A stretch of 64,000 nt of DNA from assembly GCA_033439255.1 (NCBI GenBank), contig CM065881.1, positions 124,001-188,000 on the forward strand, read 5' to 3'. Made by a program: the position numbers and the translations under genes. Source of the DNA: Hericium rajendrae. Lineage: Eukaryota; Basidiomycota; Agaricomycetes; Russulales; Hericiaceae. Shown here one piece after another: positions 1-12,203 of this stretch. The first letter of the stretch is position 1. Each line of letters starts with the position of its first letter. The notes below the pieces were generated by a model. It saw only the letters and a list, made by a program, of their open reading frames with translations, had not been told where the DNA came from and made no database searches.

Positions 1-1583
1 CATCGGCATGTGGTGGCGGACCTGGAGCATAATGAAGGCCCTGGGATTAGACGAAGACATCGCTGCACTGCTCGGTACTTCTCCAGGCCATGACAAAGGT
101 CAATTGATTCGGCACTACTGGCCCCGAGGCCAGCGAAAACTCTGACCGGCCCCTTTCCACAGTCCCCACGCTGCATTACCGGAAGGCAGACCAGCCTGAA
201 GGCTTCGATATCGGCGATGTCGCAGCCAGAGGTCCGTGATATTATCGCGCATTCAGTTCTCATACGGCACAGCTCACATGTTTCGCTAGGCGGCCTGCTG
301 ACCCTGCACCGGGCAGAGTTTCATCAGCTCCTCCTGAACCGCTTGTCCCCCCGCTGTCAGACGTTCACGGGAAAACGCTTACGCCATTACATTCAGCCCA
401 TCCCGTCCGGGGCGCCGATACAGCTCGTTTTCCAGGACGGTTCCACCGCGTCGTGCGATTTGCTAGTTGGCGCGGATGGCTTGAAGTCTGTCGTCCGCAC
501 GATGATGCTACAGGACCAGGCGAGGCTTGCCGAGGCGCGAGGTGCACAAATGGAGGCAGCCCGCTTGCGTGATTGTATACAGCCGCGTTGGAGCGGCATT
601 CTGGTCTATAGGGTGCTGATTCCTGCGGAGAGATTACGGCGTATCGCGCCTGACCACCGAGTCTTATCTGTCCCCACACAGGTAGGACATTAATTTTTGT
701 GCCATTGATGAGACTAACGGAGTTTCCTAGTATCTTGGGAAGAATCGAGTGCGCCATCCAGAGCTCGCTTCAGGACTTGCATTGAATTTTCATTCTCAGC
801 ATATAATAGCGTACCCTATCTCGCATGGCCGCTTCGTAAATGTGGCCGCATTTGACGTCCGACACAATGAGGGATCGTTATTCACTGATCCTTGGGTAGC
901 CGAGGCTGACCCCTCGGATGTAAAACGGCTGTATAGCGATTTCGAGCCAGAAGCCAGGCAGATCGTCGACGTAAGTCTCCATACAATTTCTAGAAACACG
1001 CTGACCACAGAAACAGTGTATTGACGGTCTCCAAGTAAGCCGGTGGGCTGTTAATGTTGTCAAGCCGCTGCCGACATTTGTCTCGGACAGAGTGGCGCTC
1101 CTCGGCGACGCTGTACGCCATATACTAGCCTATCTTGTCTTTGAATATCTGACCGCGCGATCTTCTAGGCTCATGCCATGACACCGTTCCAAGGTGCGGG
1201 CGCCGGCCAGGCCATAGAAGTAAGTACCCGTCCCTAGACGTCTGCCGCGCCAAACGTGTTAATTCCATCGTCACAATTAGGACGCATACATACTTTCCGC
1301 CCTCCTTTCACATCGGACTACAACCTTTCAGACACTGCACCACGCGCTCCGCATCTACTCCGAGGTCCGCCGACCGCTGGCATACCAGGCCGCTGAGTGC
1401 TCACGCCGCAACGGCATGTACTTTGCGCTGCACGACGTTGGCGTAGATGGCGCCGCATCATCGTTCACAGAGCTAGGCAGGAAAATACAGCAAAGCTTCG
1501 ACTGGTTGTGGGACAGCGATCCTGCTGTTGATCATCGAAGGGCGATCGACTTATTGGAGAGAGAGCTGTCCGGAAGGCTCTGA
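1..1583 (+). CDS. FAD-dependent monooxygenase (salicylate hydroxylase-like), 5' end outside window
   Basis: This is a class A flavoprotein hydroxylase that would oxidise an aromatic or related substrate using FAD and NAD(P)H. The N-terminal Rossmann GxGxxG part lies upstream of the window. Visible pieces in order are GMWWRTWSIMKALG, VPTLHYRKADQPEGF, TLHRAEF, the FAD/NADPH motif LLVGADGLKS, the GDAAHAMTPFQGAGAGQAIE motif that binds the FAD ribityl and pyrophosphate, and a C-terminus ending ERELSGRL. Exons that keep one frame are 2-98, 163-231, 290-681, 731-970, about 1017-1112 (1011 is also possible), 1169-1219 and 1281-1583. All introns are GT-AG and about 40-65 nt. The frame is unbroken once these introns are removed, so the gene looks functional. 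A decayed relative lies at 24628-25862. The substrate cannot be told from the sequence. Confidence 0.88.
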
Positions 1584-2859
1584 GCCAAAGAAGGAAGGCC
1601 TCAGCAGTTGCTTGGCCACGGGTATGCCCCCCCTCCCACTATTCCATACCTGACATGAGATGCGTAGTGTAAATATTGCACAGCCATAGGATTTGTTGGA
1701 GGATAAGTCGATGTGTCAGGAACCCTCGTCGCTAAGCTCTATAAGTATAAGCGGCGGGACACCACGTTCTGTTAAAAAGAAGGCGCAGTATCAGCGCTGC
1801 AGCTCTCGGGTCACCCTGTATGCATCGCTTACCTCCGTTCATCATGTAGATGGCTCCCCAAATAGAGTTTGAGTACGATACGGCTGGGATACACGCTGAG
1901 CGAGCATGCCTTTATCGGCCTGACAACGTACGACGTTTTATAAGGAAGCGTTCTTCGAAGGTCAAACGACCAGAGGAACGTCAAGGCTTCGAGGCGCCTA
2001 GACAACCGATATTGATTGTCTTGGTAAGTTACTTACTAGTACGCGACGAGGAGACCCATTCGGATGAATCTAATCGACGAGATAGCACGTGAATCTCATC
2101 GAAGGGACGGAGGCAAGATTTTCGGAGGCCTTAGATCCGAAACCGCAGCAGTACCTGTAATAATGGCTGACTCCCGAATCCCGCTGTATACTTGATGTCT
2201 AGACGTCCAAGCGTTGTAGGAGACATGATTCAACATCTATTCATAGACGACCTCGACAAATATCTCTGGTAGATGTTGCGCTCCATCTTTGGTAGTGCGG
2301 CTCTGTATGACTGGTTTCATGGAATCCGAGGACAAGACATGGAACAGCGGCTTACAGTTCAAGTGCGACTTTTATTGATAATAAGCGTTGTAGATGCTGC
2401 CTGTCGAAAACATGCGTCGTATGCAGGACTTACCCCTATCTTTCATGACGAGCCACGAAATAAAGCCAGATACTGAGATAGAGACTGATTGAAAGTGATT
2501 TTGTCACTCTCGAATCTAAGATCGTGCGGGGTTGGATGATCTGATCGCTTTGGTCACCTCGGTTGGAACGGCCGCCATGAGGCCTGGGCCTGAGGCCCCA
2601 ACAATACAAACTGCTTGAACAGCACCAACTTACCGATGCGAAGACATAACTCCTATGATAAACCCGGCATGAGCATGAAGCCGGATCGTCTCGGGATCTA
2701 TGCTGTGACTTGAAGGTCAGCGACGGTCTCGACAGCGGCAAGAGGACAGCCATATTTCGGCGACGAGAGTGTGTGTGAAGCCGCCGGCGGAGGAAGATTG
2801 TTGAGGTCTGTAGTCAAGCGAGAGTAGTTCAGCAGATAGGATGCGCAGTCACCTCTTTT
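1584..2859. other. intergenic stretch, no gene recognised
   Basis: This 1.3 kb stretch separates the monooxygenase stop from the Zn2Cys6 regulator start. Short open frames occur on both strands, for example around 1850-2092 and 2273-2476, but none shows a known motif, a convincing splice pattern or a homologue elsewhere in the window. It probably holds the terminator of the first gene and the promoter of the second. Confidence 0.5.
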
Positions 2860-5800
2860 ATGTCCGGCTTTCCCAGGGCCGCTGATATATTCGCGCTTCC
2901 GGCACCGCACCTCGAGACACTTCTTACTACCCCCCATATGCCTGTCGACGTCTCCAAGAAAGGCTCAGAACGACGCAGAGCTAGCAAGAAGGAGCAGGAT
3001 GGCGGCGCGAGAGATGGGAATTATGCTCGAGAGATCGAGATGAAGAGGAATAGAGGCGAGATATCCTGTGCGGAGTGTCGGAGGTGCGATGATCGGGTCC
3101 CTACCAGCGTATCTTCACTTACCTCTGCATCCTTGCGATCTGCTCTAGGCTCAAAATAAAATGTGACAAGCAAATTCCATGTCAGTCTTGTCAAGTACGT
3201 TTTGTTCTTGGTCTAGTCGCGTGGCTTTGTCTCATGATAGCACACAGCGAAGGGGATGTGCGGCGCTATGTCCGAATGGTGCGCTCATCAGATGTTCTTG
3301 ACGGGGGGCGTCGCATGCTGATACCTCAAGTAGGCAGTCTGGCGACTGGGCAGGGCACCCGGTACGTATACCTGCGACCCGTGTGCTTGGCTTTCCTCAT
3401 GTCACTACAGTTTCGTCATCGCTGCAACCGAGCATCTGCACCGACGCATTGCCCGCATGAGCGACCGGATACGGCAGCTAGAAGATGCTCTTGCTGTTCT
3501 CCAATCTTCTCATTCAAAAGAGCAGCATCCCCTTCTTCGGGAATCCTTTGTTGTGGATGACAAGACGGATGGTGACACTGCGACGGAGACGGAGGATGGG
3601 GAAACTCCTGCAGATCAAGTCGTCAACGCCTTCGGGACAATGTCCATCTCAGAGCATGGCGTTTCACGATTTTTCGGTCCAACTGGTGGCTCAGAAGGTT
3701 TGCTATTGGTGAGCGTTTTTGTGGCGCAGGTCGGATTCGGAGTGTTTACGCGGGTTTCTATGCAGTATGATGGTGATGATGCCACAGCTTCGCCAGCTAG
3801 CAGTCATTTCACAGATTCAACTCGCGGATCAGGGAGTCCAGCCGTCCCAGCAGAGATCCAGCGTTTCTCCCGTGCATTCCCTTTCACGCCCTTTGGTCCT
3901 ATAGAGGAGGTCTTCGCTATGATTCGGAGCCATCTTCCTTCATATGAAGAAGCCGTCCGGATCGGTGAGGTATACGTCCAGAATGCGACATGGCTTTTTC
4001 GCAGTATGCCTCGCTCCCAACTCATGGACGAGATGCTTCCCATCATGTACGGAAAAGCGCCTGCTCGGCCTCCGGACGATTATAGTGGCCCTCACGATCT
4101 TGCGCTTCTGCTGTACGTCCTTGCGGTCGGACGTATCGTTGATCTCGATCTGTCACCTACAGAGGCTGAAGCAGAGGGTGAGCATTACAACCAGCTCGCG
4201 AAGGCCGCATTGTGTCTGCATCCAGTGTTGGAAAAGCCGTCAATGATCACTGTGCAGGCACTGCATGTAGGCAGCATCTACAACGCGATGTGCGGAAGCG
4301 AAGCTAGCGGCGGAGAGTCGACTATGGAGACGACATGGTCTCTGGTCGCTCTTGCGGCTCACTTAGCTCAGTCGGTAAGTTTTTTGGTCCTTTGCTTTCC
4401 ATTCTGTTGCTGATGGGGGTTTTTCAGATCGGTCTTCGTAAGGTTTTATCTGTCGCCCCTTTACCAGACGTACTGACATTTGTTTGTCAGACCGCGATAG
4501 CGCCCGATGGGAACCGTCGCCGAAAGTAGTTCAACGACGTAGAATGCTTTTCTGGGATCTGTTTGTCGCAGACTCCTGGCATGTATGTCCATCTCATCAG
4601 TTTCCGTGTTCGAGGCTTGATGTAGCCTATTCAGTCACTATCCACCGGCCGGCCACCCTCCTTCAATCGTGCCTACATTGATTGCCAATATCCTCAAGAC
4701 GACGAAATGACTATGAACACCGAAGGGGAGACCGAGCCCGGCTGTATGTGCCCCCTCTTCTTGCCTCTGTTCTTTCCTGACACCCCGGCGAGCAGTCGGT
4801 TCATGGGGTTTCCGGTTCGCTTTCGAATGCGTGGCCGAAATCGCAGCTCGCACTTTGACAGCGACACCACCGCGATATTCCGACATCATCGAGCTGGACC
4901 GCAAAGTTCGCGAATTTGCTATTCCATCGGACGTAATTGCACTGTTGACGGGCGCACCGGGGACCGATCCTCGTGACATCCCCCTCGGTGCCTCTATGAT
5001 CAACTTTGTCCTTGGTCATACCCGGGAAGTCAGTGAGTACACACTGTCTGCATCGTCTCGACGTCTGCTTATGCTACGTAGTGTTGCTCTTCATCCATCG
5101 AAGTTATTTTGCGCAAGCTCTGACGGAGGATCCTGTGAATCCCCTCCGGAGCCCCTACGCCCCGTCGTTCCTGGCTACCGTTCGCGCTGCGTCAGATGTA
5201 CTGCGGGTCGTCCGGGCTCAGTTTGCGATACATCCCGCGATGTGCTCGCGTTTCTGGTCTACCTGGACCTATGCGTTCTCCGCTGCAGTATGTTGTTTTG
5301 CCAGCGCCAATTTGTGACATTTGTTCACGGCATGCATTTCACAGGTGGTTTTTGGCGTCATCGTCACTCGAGGCCCTCGGTCTCATCTGGCTGAAAACGC
5401 GATTGAGGAACTAGACAGAGCATGCGAGCTCTTCGGTCAGGCTGGGAAGTACAATCGTCGAGCAGCAAAAGCACGGGTGAGTTCTTTCTATATCATGAAG
5501 CATAGTCTCGGCCCTTACAATCGTTCGTCCATGAATTCAGTTAATACTTGTGCGCCTGCAAGACAAGGCACATCACGCGTTTATTGCTGGCAAGAGCGCT
5601 GCTGCCTCGGTTTCTGCGGAAGATGGCACTTCTTGGAGCATCAAGCAAGAAGAGCTCGACGACGAGCTCGACATTTTCGCTGGTCGAACCAGAGTTCTGC
5701 GACAGCCGGCTTCATCCTCGCATCCATCCCCCACTTCCCGATCAGACGCTCCCTTCCCTGCTTCGCAACCACAGGAGCTCGATTTTACGAGCAGCCCTGC

Positions 5801-6242
5801 ATTGCAGCCTCCCTATACGGTTCGCTCGACCCTTCCGCCTAATATAGCGATGACGAACGAGTGGCTGTCACAGATTCAACAGCCTGTGCAGTATCAGCAG
5901 AGCTTCCAGCAGCCCAGCACATCATCGCGTTACGGTGCAGGCACCCTTCCTCCTCTTCCCAATGCGCCGGCCCCGCAAGGGCGGGACTTCGCTCGGCAAT
6001 CCCAACCTCACTACGCGTCTTTCCCTCCGGCCGCTGAGCCGCCGCCTATCTCGCCACTGCAAATGCAGCAGCAGCATCCATATCTAATGCAACAGCAGCC
6101 GGCCAGTGCGTATCAGTACGGCGGATATGCGCTGCCGCCGGACCTTGCGGGCCTGGGACTGGCTCCCGGCTCCGTGCTCAACAACGAGAACTGGGCGTCG
6201 CTCATGCAGCGCTCCGGGATCCTCGACGGGCATAATATGTAA
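2860..6242 (+). CDS. Zn2Cys6 transcription factor with fungal-specific regulatory domain
   Basis: This is a nuclear DNA-binding regulator. The binuclear zinc cluster is assembled across introns as CAECRRLKIKCDKQIPCQSC, followed by RRGCAALCPNG and a short coiled-coil-like RMSDRIRQLEDALAVLQSS. The middle homology region typical of Fungal_trans proteins follows (SRFFGPTGGSE; SIGLHRDSARWEPSPKVVQ; RMLFWDLFVADSWH; LSTGRPPSFNRAYIDCQYP). The C-terminus is a low-complexity Gln/Pro/Ser tail likely to activate transcription. I read 13 exons: 2860-3083, 3149-3194, 3248-3278, 3334-3361, 3411-3708, 3766-4374, 4428-4437, 4491-4582, 4635-4743, 4796-5032, 5082-5287, 5345-5476 and 5541-6242. Together they give about 907 codons in one frame. 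An in-frame ATG at 2938 is an alternative start. Target genes are unknown; the monooxygenase upstream is one candidate by proximity only. Confidence 0.9.
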
Positions 6243-7735
6243 TTTGTCTTCTGTGTTTTTGCTCTCGACTGGTCGCTTTGTTGGTGGATCTCTGTCGTCG
6301 GTCTGTATCACCTCTCCGTATCGTGTCTCCGTGTTCCATATAATCTGTCCCTGATTTCCTGTATATTTTGTATCATCCTTCGTTCTTCGAGTTCTTCCCT
6401 TATACGTCCTTGTACCTCTGTCATATTACTGTATATCTTGGTACCGTAGATTATCTTGCTATTCTGTTGTCTCGCTCGACCATATAATGGGCTCTGTGAG
6501 TGTCACGGAAGTCGGGGGCCACACCATGCAGGCTGTAATTTACTCGCGCTCTTGAGGACTGGTTGTCTGGCGACGTTGTCAGGTCCTCGACGGCATTCAT
6601 CCTCCAAGGAAGAAATTGCTGCAGGGGCTGTGGATCTGTTGCTAGAGTTTTGTTGAAGGAGTCTTCGTTGATGATAGCGTTGACATGGTCCTCCGATATA
6701 TCGTGTCTCTGCGCGCCCCATTAACATTTTCTCCTGCGGGATTCTGACAAGGTTCGCAACATACTCTGTTCAACTTCGTCATCGCCGTCGTTATCATAAA
6801 GGTCCGCGAACCAATCATAGGCATCCGTATCCGAAAGGCCTCAAGAGGACGGGCACTTATACTGTACTTCCATGGTTCCTTTGTACTGTACACCTCCGTC
6901 CTCCAATCCGTCTCCGCTTGCGAGCATCTTGCAGTGACTTCTTAGCCATGCAGCCTTCCTTTGGCCTTCCTATACTTATTTTACGAGAATGACGTAGTCC
7001 TGAGGATGGTGTACACCAGGTCATGCGTTGACAGCAGAGGCAGCACAACGTGCGGCGGACTAAAGTATTTCGACCGCCACGAAAGGGCCAAAAGGAACAA
7101 CGTGCACTTTCGTTTGACTTTCGTTGGTGCCGGAATACTGCCGGAATGATGTTCAACATTGACAACAATCTCGAACTAGGCGACTCTCCTGCAGCAGGAG
7201 TTCTCCAGATCGTCACTGACCTTTCGTCGCGGTTGCTTGGACCTGTCCTACGAACTCTGGCTCGACCTCGAGTTCAACGGTGAACACGAGGCTTTGTCCT
7301 TGTCAGCTCCCTGTAAGTACGCTAAATCAAATGAAGCATTTATAATCGTGTCCTAGGTTCACGATGAAGTCCGGAACCTCTAGAGCTTCTGCGCTATTGA
7401 TGCTCTTTCAGTAGCAGACACTGTCGGCCATTTTTTTTGCGCCTTTATGTGTTCCTATGGCTGATGCCTTTCGTTTCCCAATGCTCTAGAACTGGTCTTC
7501 TGCTTACGTCGACTCTCCGGCGGGTTTCAGTGACAGGTAGACACTAACAATAACAGGGTTTTTTTTGGCAGTAATCGATCGCAAGATCGAGACGCTCCAT
7601 AATCGGGTGCATTATCTGGCCTCATTGTTTCGGACACTGGAACGTGGGTTGAGCGTGTAGCATTGTTCCCTGTTCGTGCGTTTCCGATCTTCTTTGTTCG
7701 CCCATCTGGTCCTCGGAAAATACTTACATATAAAT
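6243..7735. other. intergenic, possible gene debris
   Basis: No complete gene was found. Two short stretches read like protein: on the minus strand near 6840-6725 an acidic run WFADLYDNDGDDEVEQ, and on the plus strand near 7240-7312 DLSYELWLDLEFNGEHE ending at a GTAAGT donor. Neither extends into a larger model I can support. The last 150 bp carry the conserved upstream block of the type A FunK1 genes and a TATAAATATG at the end. Confidence 0.4.
7639..7669 (+). promoter_or_regulatory. GGAAC...GTTCC element upstream of FunK1-A1
   Basis: The motif reads GGAACGTGGGTTGAG, then GCATTGTTCC after a short spacer, giving inverted arms GGAAC and GTTCC. The same arrangement lies before the other type A FunK1 copies: 21591-21621 and 16684-16715 (plus), a variant at 18564-18597, and on the minus strand at 13416-13383 and 12304-12273. 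In several copies an ATCGAT..CACGAT block lies about 60-80 bp further upstream. The recurrence suggests a co-copied promoter. Confidence 0.5.
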
Positions 7736-10061
7736 ATGGTGAGCATTGTCGTATTGAGTGCCGTTTTCCGCGATGTCCACTGATCCTCTCAACTCCGGCT
7801 CACTAACCTCTCCTCGTAAGGTCCATCTGGGCGCGCTAGAAAACCTTTCATCTGACCATGGGGCTGATCGGGACTTCCTGAAAGAAGAGCTCTCAGGGAA
7901 GGTCCTGTACGATGATATCCGAGTCCTCACACGTCTGAAGGTCGACGCATACGCCAACGCACTGGATGACGCCTACGTGCTCAAGTTCTCTAAGAGGCAC
8001 CGGAAGGAGAGGGACGCCCTACAGAAGCTGATATCAGGAGCCGAGAAACACCCTTCGACGCGTAACAAGCGAGAGTTAGAGATGTATCCTCACCTGGTAT
8101 GTTCCATGAGGTATATCTCGCACGGCGCCGTCATGACCTCCGATTTTTAGGCCATTGTTTTCGATCACACCGTTCGGGATCATAGAAATGCAGCCCAACA
8201 GAATACCAGCATTCGGCCGCCCATCCGCTCCTTTGTCAAAGGGCGTCAACTGATACCGGAGGAAGAGCATCATACCATCGGGTTTCCGATCGTAAACCCG
8301 GATTTTACCATCACAGATGACGGGCACTCTGGGGACGTGGACGGGGCATCGGACAGGATGTCACGTCTCTGGCGGCATCGGTCTGCTTTCGTTGAAGTGA
8401 AGGCTGCGAAGGACCAGGGCCCCAAGCCCGCCGGGTCGAAGGCAGACACCATCCACGATGTTGTCGTTCAAGCCGCCGACTATGCTCGTCTTCATATGTC
8501 CTCACGCCCATTCCTCCTCTTCTCGGTCGGGCTGCTCATATTTGGGTCTCAGTTCTGTGTCGGGATATTTGATCGAAGTGGCGTGGTATTGTCTCCTGTT
8601 CACAACATGTGGGAGGACATCAAAGTGTTCATTGCTACCGTTCGCAGCCTTGCATCTGTGGATTCGCGCGACCTTGGGCTCGATCCTTCCGTCAGGTTGC
8701 TTGGAGACGAGGATGGTTTACGGCTAACTGGAATCGACTACCCGGCCCACCTTATCGATCCTATTGGCGTTGACACTACTACTCGGTGGTGCACAGTGGG
8801 TCCGCCTTTGTGGAGCTCGATATCTTTTATCGGACGCGGTACTGTCGTCTGGCGGGTCCGGAAATATCTTGGACAGAAGCTTTCCGACGAAGAGTTCGTG
8901 ATGAAGACGGCGTGGCGTAGCAACAAGCGCGACAAGGAATCCGATATTTACACATCTATCAAAGGACATTGCGCTGGCCTCTCTAGACTCATCACAGGTG
9001 GTGACGTTCACGTGCTTGTGGAAGGAAAGCCTGAGCGGATTACAGTCCGCTATCTGCGTCGTGAATCTGATGATGCACAGGCCGAAACGCCCATACTGCA
9101 TCGTCTGATACTGAGCCCAGTTGGCCGTCCTTTATGGGATTATCGATCCGATATCGAGCTGCTCCAGGGGCTGATATCCGCTCTAGATGGTGCGTTCCAT
9201 GGATTTATTTCTGTAATTTGGTCTGACATCATTCATTCAGCGCATGAGTTCTTGTGGAAGCAGCAAATACTTCATCGTGACATCAGCGCCGGGAACATTC
9301 TCCTAGCTGAAGATCCTGAGGATCTTGGTGCTGCGGGATTTCTTAACGACATCGAGTTCGCACATATGCCTCCGAATGCCGAGCTTTCATCGTTGGAATA
9401 TGTCCCACCCGTAACGAAATATAACGACAATCTTCGACCAATCACTATCACAGAATCCGCCACTAGGAGAAGGACAACTTTTGGGACGCAGCGCGGCGCA
9501 GCCCTCACCGTATGTCTCCATCTATATCTTCTTCTCTGTCTCACACGACTACAGGGCACTCTTCAATTTATGGCGATAGACGTATTGGAGGCAGCCTTCG
9601 CGAAGCGATCCGTCGAGCACACCCCCGAGCACGACGTTGAATCGTTTACTTGGGTCTTGGGTTACTGCATCTTGCGGAAGCTCTACAACAAAGCGTACGC
9701 CATCAAGAGGGCTGGCCCTGAATACATTTCTATGAAAGCATCTTTTACTGAGGCGTTCGGTAGCCTTTCGCTCAGAGGCATCCTCTCGAGCCGGAGGGCA
9801 GCTAACCCCTTCTCCTGGTGCAATGAGACGATTTCGGGGCCCATGGAGCCCTTCTTTCGGGATCACATCTCGGAGCCATTACGGAGGCTATTGAGCACTT
9901 TGCAGAGTCATGTGGGCCAGAGACTGGTCAAGAAGCAGATTGAAGACCAAGAACTTGGTCTTACTCCCGTCCCACCGTTTACGCACGAGACGTTGCGGAG
10001 GAGGGTGCAAACGACGATTCAGCAGTTGCAAGGTGGTCTTTCTTCTCATGGTATTCAGTGA
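7736..10061 (+). CDS. FunK1 fungal-type protein kinase, type A copy 1 (full length)
   Basis: This is a predicted Ser/Thr kinase of the FunK1 family expanded in mushroom-forming fungi. The N-terminal region contains NPDFTITDDG, FVEVKAAKDQ and VVQAADYAR, then GIFDRSGVVLS. The kinase domain has a glycine loop GRGTVVWRVRK, the ATP-binding lysine in EEFVMKTAW, the catalytic loop LHRDISAGNILL, FLNDIEFA in place of DFG, and the family motif EHDVESFTWVLGYCILRKLY. All catalytic residues are present. Exons from the ATG at 7773 are 7773-8096, 8151-9189, 9241-9509 and 9555-10061, giving 712 residues. An ATG at 7736-7738 directly before GTGAGC could instead form an ATG-only exon spliced to 7821 in frame, as in the truncated relatives. 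It is the closest relative of 21698-24015. Confidence 0.88.
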
Positions 10062-10349
10062 ATGGCTGTGTCATCTATATTTTCGAACGATCATCCTCGT
10101 ACATAAACGTGTATAGTCCATATGCGCGCACCAATTATCGACTGGATAGAGTATACCTTGGAAAGGCGGGATTAGGACTTGGCCGGATCAGTCACATTGA
10201 AGTATCGCCATGAACTTTATAAAACCAATATCATCGGTATTGTGCGTCATAGTATTTCGAGTGCTTCATCCCCACGCAACTGCCGTGACCTGGATTGCTG
10301 CCCGTTCTCGGCTGTGCTTTGAAAACGGGCACGCTGGGGTTTATTGGAC
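10062..10349. other. intergenic
   Basis: This short gap lies between FunK1-A1 and the convergent FunK1 pseudogene. I see no gene or strong repeat in it. Confidence 0.4.
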
Positions 10350-10905
10350 TCTCGACTTCGTCCAGATGTGTGACGCGTGTTTAGTTGGTGTCGCAGCCTC
10401 GCAGGGCATACGCAGGAGTGGTCTAATCCAGATGTCCACAATAGGTTTGAAGGCCGGCTTGACAGCTGAGATGAATCTCATCCCAAGTCCAGTCCATCCA
10501 TCCTCGGAGGATTGGAGACAGCGGTGTAGTCGAGGTCATATTGGATGGCGCACCAAATGAAGGTGTAGATGAAGGACTCGAGGTCGAGCCGGTACAAGTG
10601 TCTTGGGGCATTCTCTTTCAAGAGCTCCATAGCGACGAATGGGGCAGTTCTCATGCGATGTGCCGAGGCAAATATATCCGAGCCTCAGAAACGGTCTCGT
10701 TGATATCCCAGTCGTCGAGGATGCCCGCTGCTTCGCCGTCCAGCGCATACCGGAACACAAGGTTGTTCACGCTGAGATCTTTGTGTAAGATGCCCATCTT
10801 CTTATAGATAACGCGATAGCCTGCATAAAATCCATGGTCAATGGTATGACAGGAGCGATAACGGGAGACGAACGAGGTCATAAAATTAGTATTTAAAAAA
10901 TTCAT
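10350..10905 (-). pseudogene. FunK1 type B pseudogene fragment
   Basis: The reverse strand encodes part of a type B FunK1 catalytic domain: GILHKDLSVNNLVFRYALDG, ILDDWDINETVSEA, RHLYRLDLESFIYTFIWCAI and, further on, PAFKPIVDIWIRPL. These lie in different frames, so the sequence carries at least two frame disruptions. The N-terminal half and the acidic C-terminus are missing. The catalytic Arg of HRD is Lys. It belongs with the kinases at 34939-32344 and 45485-48029 rather than with its type A neighbours, so it reached this spot by a separate copying event. Confidence 0.75.
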
Positions 10906-11043
10906 CAGCAGAAGCGTCGTGGACTAAAAAACAAGACAGTGGGAAGTCTAGAGCCAGTCATGAATCCATAATTTCCGCAGTGTTTGATTGCAGTATCCTA
11001 AGTATCATCTTTGGTGTGAAAAACTGCACAAAAAGGATGTATT

Positions 11044-12203
11044 CTAATGAATTGGATCGAGAGAAGGGTCCTTCTGCAATACTTCAATCGCCCATCGCAG
11101 TCTTTTCCGCAACGTGTCATACGTCAGCGGTTGGCCAGGAGTTATGTCGTCAAATCGTAGGGCGCGCTTTTTGACCTGCCTCTGAAAAGTATGATCGGTA
11201 AGATATTCCAGCAGCCCCCGAAGCGGCTGCGAGATATGCGTTTGAAAGAAGGGCTCCATGTCTCCCGAGCTCTGTTCATCGCACCAGTTAAAAGGCGTGG
11301 CGGCCTGCCGGCTAGCCCAGATATCTTTGATTGATAATTTCCCGAATCCTGTCGTGAATGATTCCTTCATAAACTTGTGTTCTGCGCCGTCTTTCTGGAT
11401 GATACATGCCTTGCTATAGAGTTTCCTCAGCACGCAGTAGCCCAGGACCCAAGTAAACGACTCGACGTCGTGTTCGGCTGTACGTAGAACAGTTTGGGAC
11501 GCGATGGCAGCCTGTAGAAGCTCTATAGCCATGAACTGAGGGTTGCCCTATCAACTTATCAGAAGGCGACCAAGGCAATATATAAGATACGTACAGTGAC
11601 GGCCGCGCAGCCTTGTCTCGAAAGAGCCATCCTTCCCCTGGTAGTAACTTCCGTGATACCGACTAATCGAAGGTTGTCTTCGTATTTCGTTGCAGATGAG
11701 GTGTGTTCTAGCTTTAAAAGCTCTGCGACCGGTGGCAAGTGGGCGGCCTCCATGTCGTTAAGGAATCCGGATACACCAAGAGCATCGGGACCCTCAGCTA
11801 GCAGAATACTTTCGGCGTTGATAGCGCTCGGGATCATATGCTGCTTCCACAACAACTCGTGCGCTGGATCTAAGATATTAAATCGAGCCGAAAAAGATGA
11901 CCAGAGAGCGCACCGTTTAAAGCAGCCAGAAACCCCTGCAGCAACTCGGTATCAAATCGGTAGTCCCATAAAGGACGGACGACCCGGCTCGATATCAAGC
12001 GATGCAGCACGGGCGTTTTGGCATGCACACCGGCTGGCCCTGGAAGCTCAGTCTTGAGTAAATCGCAACCGACGTCATGCTCAGATGTCGTATTTCCGGG
12101 AACGCCTGATCGATCCTGACGACCGGGGATTTCGAATTGACGAGAAAGTCGAAAATCAATCGTCGTTCTCAAAGATAGCTCTCGATCAGGCACTACTCAC
12201 CAT
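11044..12203 (-). CDS. truncated FunK1 type A, C-lobe only (copy T1)
   Basis: The frame is intact and about 325 residues long. Exons on the minus strand are ATG 12203-12201, 12115-11914, 11863-11595 and 11547-11044; exons 2 and 3 have exactly the same lengths (202 and 269 nt) as in T2 and T3. The protein starts MDRSGVPGNTTSEHD and joins the FunK1 domain at HRLISSRVVRPLWDYR. The PD-DExK-like region, glycine loop and ATP-binding lysine are all absent. The catalytic loop reads MIPSAINAESILL where the full-length kinases have LHRDISAGNILL, so catalytic Asp and Asn are lost. The family motif EHDVESFTWVLGYCVLRKLY is kept. It is therefore probably a pseudokinase or scaffold, or a gene on its way out. 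Confidence 0.75.

Noticed and set aside
1850-2476. Open frames in the gap after the first monooxygenase
   Set aside because: They are short, have no motif, no splice context and no relative elsewhere in the window; chance frames in moderately GC-rich DNA explain them.
1-6242. A secondary-metabolite cluster formed by the monooxygenase and the Zn2Cys6 regulator
   Set aside because: There is no polyketide synthase, peptide synthetase, terpene cyclase, transporter or P450 nearby, so two adjacent genes are not enough to propose a cluster.
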